This document shows positions 58,693 to 64,000 of a stretch of DNA of 64,000 nucleotides, piece after piece. The position numbers and the translations under genes were made by a program. Below the pieces are notes generated by a model. It worked only from the letters and a program-made list of their open reading frames with translations, searched no databases and was not told the origin of the DNA. Each line of letters opens with the position of its first letter. Position 1 is the first letter of the stretch. The DNA is from Myxococcaceae bacterium (GTDB taxonomy: Bacteria > Myxococcota > Myxococcia > Myxococcales > Myxococcaceae). The stretch lies in assembly GCA_017881265.1 (NCBI GenBank), contig JADGRA010000015.1, forward strand, positions 109,744 through 173,743. Reading direction: 5' to 3'.

Positions 58693-60042
58693 TCAGGCGC
58701 GCACTTCCTCCACCGGGTCTGGCCCTGGCACGTGGGGAAGCCGCATCAGCGGCGTCGGCGTCCCCAGGAAGCGGGCTGGCCCGTCGACGCCGGAAAAATG
58801 CCCGCGGCGCTTGAGGGTCACCACCGCGGCCAGGCACAGAAGCGCCGCTGCCACCCCCACCTGGCGCAGGCCGAAGCGGTCTCCGGCCCACCCCAGGGCA
58901 AGCAGGCCCAGCGCGTAGCTGGTGGACAGCACCAGCCCGTACAGGCTGGCCACCCGGGCTTGCAGCAGCCGCGAGACGCGGGAAAGGCAAATGCTGCTGA
59001 GGGTGCTGAGGGTGGTGAGGTAGGCGGCGCCGAGGAGGGCAATGGCCACCACCGCCACCCCGAAGCTGGGCGCCAGCCAATAGACGGCGCCCAGCACGCA
59101 GAGCGCTGCCGAGGCGCGCACCAGCAGCCGCTGCCGCCCCCAGTGGTCCGCCAGGGACCCCGCTACCAGGGCCGCGCCGACGGCGCCCACGCCCTGGGCG
59201 GTGGCCAAAACCGACGTGCCTGAAGCGCCGCGGGCCAGGCCTTGAATGGCGAAGACGGGCAACAGGCCGATGAAGGGCGCCACCAAGGCGCCCACCGCGA
59301 AGGTGAGGAAGAGGACGGTGCGGATGCCCGCGTCCTCGTGCGCCACGCGCAAGCCGGTGCGGATTTCTGCCCACAGGTGTCCCTTGGGGCGCGCCTCGGG
59401 CGGCGGCAGCTGCACCGTTGCCACCGCCACCATCACCGCGACGAAGCTGAGCGCGTTGCAAGCGAAGGCCGCCCCGAGTCCGCCGACTGCCATCACCAGC
59501 GCCGCCAGGCCCGGGCCGACAATGCGACCGAGGTTGTACTGGGCGGACGAGAGGCTGACGGCCGACAGGAGGTCCTCCCTTGGCACCAGCTCCGAGAGGA
59601 GGGCCGAGGAGACGGGCGCCAGCAGCGCATTGGCGCATCCGGCCAGGAAGGCCAGCACCGAGATGGCCGGCAGCGACAGCCGGCCCAGCAGCGCGAGCGC
59701 TGCCAGGGCGGCGGCCAGAAGCAGCTGGGCCCAGGTCAGCCAAGAGAAGAGCTGGCGGCGGTCCCTGCGGTCGGCAATGGCGCCACCCAAGGGCCCCAGC
59801 ACCAGCGCCGGCAGGTACATGAGGGCTGCCACCGTCGCTGTCCAGCCGCCCCGGCCGGTGGTTTGCGTCACCCAGACGCCGACGGCGATGGTTTCCATCC
59901 ACGTGCCGACGTTGGAGACGAAGGCGCCCAGCCAGAAGCGCCGGTAATTCCGGTGCCGGAGGGCGCGGAGCGAGGAGAAGCGGTGCAGACCGAGGCGGCC
60001 ATACACGGAAGAAGGAAGGACGCCGTCCACCAGAGCCCTCAA
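58693..60042 (-). CDS. MFS exporter (EntS/MFS_3-like)
   Basis: The 449-residue transporter has 12 membrane segments and the MFS loop motif GGAIADRRDRRQLFSWL after helix 2, with its second copy GSLADHWGRQRLLVRAS after helix 8. The opening LRHRNYRRFWLGAFVSNVGT is typical of the MFS_3 group, which includes the enterobactin exporter EntS. The substrate is not predictable. TTG 60042 is the farthest start; a GTG 12 bases on is possible. It is convergent with the TPR gene and divergent from the next. Confidence 0.9.
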   Translation of the reverse strand: MRALVDGVLPSSVYGRLGLHRFSSLRALRHRNYRRFWLGAFVSNVGTWMETIAVGVWVTQTTGRGGWTATVAALMYLPALVLGPLGGAIADRRDRRQLFSWLTWAQLLLAAALAALALLGRLSLPAISVLAFLAGCANALLAPVSSALLSELVPREDLLSAVSLSSAQYNLGRIVGPGLAALVMAVGGLGAAFACNALSFVAVMVAVATVQLPPPEARPKGHLWAEIRTGLRVAHEDAGIRTVLFLTFAVGALVAPFIGLLPVFAIQGLARGASGTSVLATAQGVGAVGAALVAGSLADHWGRQRLLVRASAALCVLGAVYWLAPSFGVAVVAIALLGAAYLTTLSTLSSICLSRVSRLLQARVASLYGLVLSTSYALGLLALGWAGDRFGLRQVGVAAALLCLAAVVTLKRRGHFSGVDGPARFLGTPTPLMRLPHVPGPDPVEEVRA

Positions 60043-60136
60043 TCTACCCGTGGCTTGGCTCCAGACGAAGTCACTCCGCTGCAGCGCGATTGTTCCAATG
60101 CTTGCTCAGGCGAGGCACCCCGGGCCAGAAGGACGC

Positions 60137-60700
60137 ATGTCCAGGCGAGAAGAGGCTCCGGAAGCAGAGACGCCGCGCCTAGGACGAAGGCGTCGGTGGT
60201 TTCCCCTGCTGGGCCTGGCCGGCGCTGCGCTGGTGTACGCGCTGGTGTGGCAGGGGCCGGCACTGTTTTCCCGACGACGCCCGGAGGTGTCCGCCCTCGT
60301 GCTGTCACGCCTGGAGGGCGGCGCGTGGGTGAGTGTGCCGGAGGGCGCCGAGGTGCCGGCCCGGACGCGCGTGCGCTTCGCCGTGCGCCTGGCGCGCCCG
60401 GCCTCGCTGGTCCTCATCGGCCTCAACGCCGAGGGGCGGTCCACCCTCTACGTGCCCAGTGCGGGCGGCCCGCCCCGGCTGGCGACCGGGACGACGTCGG
60501 TGGGGGAGCAGGACCTCGACGGCGTCGCCGGTCCGGAGCTCTTCCTCGCCGTCCTCTGCCATACGCCGCTCGCCCCGTCCGTCATCCTCAAGGCCGCCGA
60601 GCGCGCCACCGCCACTGCGGAGTCACCCGCCCGGGTGCAGACACTCGACCTGGGCTGTCCGGAGGCACGCTTCCTCGTCCACAAGCAGCCGCTGCGCTAA
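60137..60700 (+). CDS. Single-pass membrane protein, DUF4384-like
   Basis: A 187-residue protein with a charged 25-residue cytoplasmic leader, one membrane helix (WFPLLGLAGAALVYALVW) and a periplasmic domain. The text RVRFAVRLARPASLVLIGLN and GRSTLYVPSAGG resembles the DUF4384 domain, which is found beside anti-sigma and caspase-like proteins and is of unknown role. AAGGA lies just before ATG 60137. No partner regulator adjoins it. Confidence 0.72.
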   Translation: MSRREEAPEAETPRLGRRRRWFPLLGLAGAALVYALVWQGPALFSRRRPEVSALVLSRLEGGAWVSVPEGAEVPARTRVRFAVRLARPASLVLIGLNAEGRSTLYVPSAGGPPRLATGTTSVGEQDLDGVAGPELFLAVLCHTPLAPSVILKAAERATATAESPARVQTLDLGCPEARFLVHKQPLR

Positions 60701-60833
60701 AGGAAGCGCAACAGGCGCGGCTCCACCCCTGTCGGCCGGAATTTGCTGGCCCTCCGGGTAAGACTAGACTCATCTGCACGACGCGCGGACCGTCAGCCGC
60801 AAGGGCCTGCCACGTCGGGGGAAGTGCCAAACC

Positions 60834-62954
60834 GTGTCGCTGGCCGGGGACTTCAGGGACATTCTCTTCGCGGACTTGCTGCAGTTCTACTGCCTCAGCG
60901 GGCAGACGGCCGCGGTGTCTGTCCGGGCAGCGGGCGAGCGCGGCGAGGAAACCACCGGCGTCTTCTTCATCGACGGGGGCGTGCTGGTGGACGCCGTCTT
61001 CGACGGGCGCGAGGGGTCCGAGGCGGTGCGCCGCGCTGTCCGCCGCCTGAACCAGGGCGCCTTCCAGGTGGAAATCGGCGCCCGCAGCGAGCGCCGCACC
61101 GTCCATGAGCCGTGGAGTGCGCTGGTGCTGGAGGAGCTGCGTCAGCAGGAAGGCAGCGAGGGCGCTGGCGAGCTGAAGTCCGCCGCGCCTGCGCTGGCCG
61201 CGGCGCTGGGACGCGGTACGCCCACGCCCGCCGTCGGCACGCCCAGGGGGCCGCGGGGCCGCGCCCCGACGCCTCCCGCCGGCATCCGCGTGACGGGCAC
61301 CAGCCCGGCCTCCACCGCCCCGACCCCCGCCCGCGGCTCGCCGGGACTGCCGCGGACGCCGACGAGCGGGCCGCCCGTGCGGGGCACGCCTGCGCGCGGG
61401 ACGCCGGCCACCCCGTCCATGGAGCGCCCGCCCGCCGAGGGCGCCCCACCCAGGGAGGCGGCGTCTGCGCCCTCCCGTCCTGCACCCGCGAGCGGCCCGC
61501 ACGCCCTGTCCCCCCCCCCTCGCTCGCCGACGCCGCCCCCGGCGCCCGTCCCGGCGGCGTCGGGCCCGGAGCGGCGGGGGACAGAAGGCGGCTCCGGCCC
61601 GCGGCCCAACCCGCCCACGGCGCCCTTCTCGCGCATCCGCCGGGAGGCCCGTCCCGCGCGCTGGGTGCGCTGGGCGCTTCCCCTCGCACTCGCCTCGGCC
61701 GTGGGTGGTCTGCTCGCCCTGGTCGCCACGCGCATCCCCGGTCGCCGCACGACGCCCACGCCGGCCGACGGTGCCCCCGCCGCAAGCCCGTCCGCCGTGC
61801 CGCAGGCGGCTCCCATCCCGGTGACGCCGCCGCCGACCCCGGGCGTCTCGGACACCGAGGTGCTGTTCGGCATGGCCGCGCCCTTCAGCGGCACCGCCAA
61901 GGAGTTGGGGCGCCAGATGAAGGTGGGTGTGGAAGTCGCCTTCGCCGGCGCCAACGCCGAGGGTGGTGTCCAGGGACGGCAGCTGCGGCTGGTCACCCTG
62001 GATGACGGGTACGAACCGAGCCGCACCGCCGACGTCATGCGGGAGCTCGCGGAGAAGCGCGCTGTCTTCGGCTTCGTCGGCAACGTGGGGACGCCCACCG
62101 CCGCGGTGGCCCTCCCGTACGTGTTGGGGCGGCAGATGCTCTTCTTCGCGCCCTTCACCGGCGCATCGCTGTTGCGCAAGGACCCGCCAGACCACACCGT
62201 CTTCAACTACCGGGCCAGCTATGTCGAGGAGACGGCCGCCATCGTCCGCTACCTGGTGGAGGTGCGTCGGCTGCGACCGGACCAAATCGCCGTCTTCGCG
62301 CAGAACGACGCTTACGGGGACGCCGGCTACCAGGGCGTGGTGCGAAAGCTGCGCCAGCTCAAACGCGACCCGACGGTGCTGCTCAAGGTCACCTATGAGA
62401 GAAACACCACCGATGTAGCCAACGCGGTGGCCCGTGTCCTCGAGCGCAAGGACCGCATCAAGGCGGTGGTGATGGTGGCCACCTACCGGGCGGCTGCTCG
62501 CTTCATCGAGCAGGTGCGCACCGTGCGCCCTGCGATGCTTTTCACCAACGTCTCCTTCGTGGGCAGCCAGGCGCTCGCCGAGGAGCTGGTGCAGCTCGGG
62601 CCACGCTTCGCCGAGGGCGTCATCGTCACCCAAGTGGTGCCGCTGCCCACCTCGCGGTCCACCGCGGTGCTTCGCTACCAGGAAGCGCTCGCCCGCTACG
62701 CGCCCGGGGAGAAGCCGGACTTCATCTCCCTGGAGGGCTACGTCGACGGCACGGTGCTGGTGGAGGCGCTCCGGCGGACCGGCCGGGCACTGACCACCGC
62801 ACGGCTGGTGCAGGCACTGGAGGACCTCCATGGGTTGGACCTCGGCCTGGGCGCGCCCATCTCCTTTGGACCCTCGGAGCACCAGGGGTCCCACAAGGTG
62901 TGGGGCACCGTCCTCGACCGCACTGGCAACTACCAGACCATGGACCTCGAATAG
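60834..62954 (+). CDS. Transmembrane receptor: DUF4388 (PATAN-like) + LivJ-type periplasmic binding domain
   Basis: The 706-residue protein starts with a DUF4388 domain (about 1-105; MSLAGDFRDILFADLLQFYC, FFIDGGVLVDAVFDGREG), a domain linked to two-component and gliding signalling in myxobacteria. A 160-residue Pro/Thr/Gly-rich linker follows, then one membrane helix (about 278-299), a second short linker and a full LivJ/Peripla_BP_6 domain (about 340-706; VLFGMAAPFSGTAKELGRQM, FGFVGNVGTPTAAVALPYVL, QNDAYGDAGYQGVVRKLRQL). The N-terminus would be cytoplasmic and the binding domain periplasmic, a receptor without its own kinase. The ligand is probably amino-acid-like. The start is GTG 60834. 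Confidence 0.82.
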   Translation: MSLAGDFRDILFADLLQFYCLSGQTAAVSVRAAGERGEETTGVFFIDGGVLVDAVFDGREGSEAVRRAVRRLNQGAFQVEIGARSERRTVHEPWSALVLEELRQQEGSEGAGELKSAAPALAAALGRGTPTPAVGTPRGPRGRAPTPPAGIRVTGTSPASTAPTPARGSPGLPRTPTSGPPVRGTPARGTPATPSMERPPAEGAPPREAASAPSRPAPASGPHALSPPPRSPTPPPAPVPAASGPERRGTEGGSGPRPNPPTAPFSRIRREARPARWVRWALPLALASAVGGLLALVATRIPGRRTTPTPADGAPAASPSAVPQAAPIPVTPPPTPGVSDTEVLFGMAAPFSGTAKELGRQMKVGVEVAFAGANAEGGVQGRQLRLVTLDDGYEPSRTADVMRELAEKRAVFGFVGNVGTPTAAVALPYVLGRQMLFFAPFTGASLLRKDPPDHTVFNYRASYVEETAAIVRYLVEVRRLRPDQIAVFAQNDAYGDAGYQGVVRKLRQLKRDPTVLLKVTYERNTTDVANAVARVLERKDRIKAVVMVATYRAAARFIEQVRTVRPAMLFTNVSFVGSQALAEELVQLGPRFAEGVIVTQVVPLPTSRSTAVLRYQEALARYAPGEKPDFISLEGYVDGTVLVEALRRTGRALTTARLVQALEDLHGLDLGLGAPISFGPSEHQGSHKVWGTVLDRTGNYQTMDLE

Positions 62955-62989
62955 CCCAGGCGTGTCCTCGTCCCCCCGTGGGGGCGGAT

Positions 62990-63425
62990 GAGGTCGTGGC
63001 CTTCCGTGGGGCTCCGGCGGCAGCGGTACCTCCTGCTCCACCAGCAGCAGCCAGCGCCCGGCTCGCCGCACCCAAACCCCAGTAGCGGCCCGAAATGTCC
63101 CGTCCGTCGTACGTCTCGTCCAGCGTCGTGACCTGGCTGACCAGCATCTGCGCTTGAGGGTGGGTGTCTCGTCGCGGCAGCCGCGCAGCTTGATTTTGGG
63201 AGACTCCCGCGCCAGCTGGGTCACATCCCAGCGCGCCTCCGGAACCAGGCCCAGGTACTCGGGTGGAACCAGCTTCTGGACGGCTGGCCAGTCGCCGCGC
63301 TGGAAACTAACCTGTAGGCTTGGGTTGCGACAGACGACCTCGTCTTCGCCGACGGGTGTTGCTGGCAGCTAGCCCCCGGCTGCCACGCACAGGACCAGCC
63401 AGCCTCGACGGCAGCCTTGCGCCAC
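62990..63425 (-). pseudogene. Decayed secreted protein gene (SnoaL/DUF4440-like C-terminus)
   Basis: From GTG 63425 a signal-like start (GCRRGWLVLCVAAGG) meets an in-frame TAG at 63369-63371. The same frame continues as credible protein, LPATPVGEDEVVCRNPSLQ and QKLVPPEYLGLVPEARWDVT. Near 63150 the sense shifts to a second frame (MLVSQVTTLDETYDGRDISG) and near 63075 returns to the first (VWVRRAGRWLLLVEQEVPLP). The last part resembles the end of NTF2-like SnoaL/DUF4440 proteins. No stop follows before the neighbouring gene. One stop plus two frameshifts indicate a pseudogene, unless sequencing errors are responsible. Confidence 0.6.
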
Positions 63426-63435
63426 CGCGCTCGCC

Positions 63436-64000
63436 TTACACGAGTCGAGCGGCCAGGACGTCCTGCACGTCGATGAGGCCCACCGGGTGGCCCTCGGCGT
63501 CCACCACGGGAAGCTGGTCGACGTGGGCCTCCCGCATCAGCGTCGCCGCGGTGAGCACCAGGTCCTCCGGAGAGACGCAGCGCGGGTGTGGCCCCATCAC
63601 CGTCCGCACCTCGACCTCGAAGTCGCACGCGCCGCGCTCCACCAGCCGGCGCAAGTCGCCGTCGGTGAAAATCCCCACCAGCCGTCCGGCCGCGTCGACG
63701 ACGTTGGTGGCGCCCGGCCGCCCGGGCGTATTCGTCATCACCACCACCGCGGCGGAGAGGCGTGCGGTGGCCTGCACCACCGGGTTGGAGGTCCCGGCCC
63801 GCATCACCTCGAAAACGCGCATGACGCTGCGGCCGATTTTGCCGCCCGGGTGCAGGACGGCGTACTCCTCGCTGGAGAACTGCCGGCACTTCAGCGCGGT
63901 CATGGCCAGGGCGTCCGAGACGGCATGCAGCGCGGCCGAGGAGGCGGTGGGCACCAGGCCAAGCGGACACGCTTCAGGAATGCTGCCGACGTCCAGCACC
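63436..64000 (-). CDS. kdsD: Arabinose-5-phosphate isomerase (KpsF/GutQ family), N-terminus outside window
   Basis: The frame enters from beyond base 64000 and ends at 63436, so only the last 188 codons are seen. The SIS domain end (PLGLVPTASSAALHAVSDAL, EYAVLHPGGKIGR) is followed by two CBS domains (VMRAGTSNPVVQATARLSAA; VEVRTVMGPHPRCVSPEDLV) ending VDQLPVVDAEGHPVGLIDVQ. HPGGxxGR and the SIS-CBS-CBS order are diagnostic. The enzyme converts ribulose-5-phosphate to arabinose-5-phosphate for Kdo, a core sugar of lipopolysaccharide. The true start is outside the window. Confidence 0.92.
   Translation of the reverse strand, partial: VLDVGSIPEACPLGLVPTASSAALHAVSDALAMTALKCRQFSSEEYAVLHPGGKIGRSVMRVFEVMRAGTSNPVVQATARLSAAVVVMTNTPGRPGATNVVDAAGRLVGIFTDGDLRRLVERGACDFEVEVRTVMGPHPRCVSPEDLVLTAATLMREAHVDQLPVVDAEGHPVGLIDVQDVLAARLV

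Noticed and set aside
1..64000. CRISPR arrays, insertion sequences, prophage or integrative elements
   Set aside because: No regularly spaced repeats, transposase, integrase or phage structural genes were seen.

Overview
The window is very GC-rich, densely packed bacterial chromosome with strong G/C preference at third codon positions and frequent GTG/TTG starts. Gene content points to Myxococcota (myxobacteria and relatives): a DUF4388 (PATAN-like) protein, an outer-membrane protein resembling TIGR04551, several short secreted lipoproteins, a TerB-repeat protein, a Nudix/beta-lactamase fusion and a DUF2867 protein. This is inference from family distribution; there is no rRNA to confirm it. 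I found no tRNA, rRNA, CRISPR array, transposase, phage gene or origin. Most of it is housekeeping and lineage-specific chromosome, not a mobile island.

Layout. 1-9.3 kb: a CBS-domain gene cut by the window edge, a phosphodiesterase lipoprotein, alpha-carbonic anhydrase, an Rsm22-type methyltransferase, an O-methyltransferase, a patatin and a three-gene ABC-2 exporter. 9.3-22.3 kb: a lipoprotein, release factor 3, a frameshifted scrap of a MocR/GntR regulator, a MAPEG protein, a GT21-like glycosyltransferase coupled to a phosphoesterase, DUF2784, an M32 carboxypeptidase, RNase D, TtcA overlapping a TerB-repeat protein, a PhnD-like protein without a signal peptide, GtrA and a 53-residue antisense-side protein. 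22.3-34.8 kb: an SF1 helicase, a DUF255 protein, GlsB, a transglutaminase, an ATP-grasp/GNAT pair with an odd overlap, an HD-phosphohydrolase/Nudix-MBL pair, a GNAT and an RNB exonuclease.

34.9-38.9 kb is the least ordinary part. A CrtD-type carotenoid desaturase closely resembling those of purple phototrophs stands back-to-back with a 77-codon reading frame that looks like only the C-terminal DNA-binding end of PpsR/CrtJ, the aerobic repressor of photosynthesis and carotenoid genes. A less GC-rich polytopic membrane protein and a high-potential iron-sulfur protein (HiPIP), a typical electron donor to photosynthetic reaction centres, follow. I read this as a possible relic or edge of a photosynthesis-type gene set. 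No bch, puf or puh gene is visible here, so that remains a hypothesis.

38.9-64 kb: a cytochrome c/FTR1 iron permease with a Fur-like box, a double-domain ThyX-like protein, a DUF3187 barrel, two EamA transporters, PduO, QueG, YihY, a small zinc-ribbon protein, superoxide dismutase, MutM with methylmalonyl-CoA epimerase, a TIGR04551-like barrel, then a compact lysine/cell-wall and folate run (LptM-like lipoprotein, lysA, dapA, dapB, folK, TPR protein). After these come an MFS exporter, a DUF4384-like protein, a membrane receptor joining a cytoplasmic DUF4388 domain to a periplasmic amino-acid-type binding domain, a decayed secreted-protein gene, and the C-terminal part of arabinose-5-phosphate isomerase running off the end.

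Convergent gene pairs repeatedly overlap at their 3' ends by 4 to 55 bases, a sign of strong compaction.
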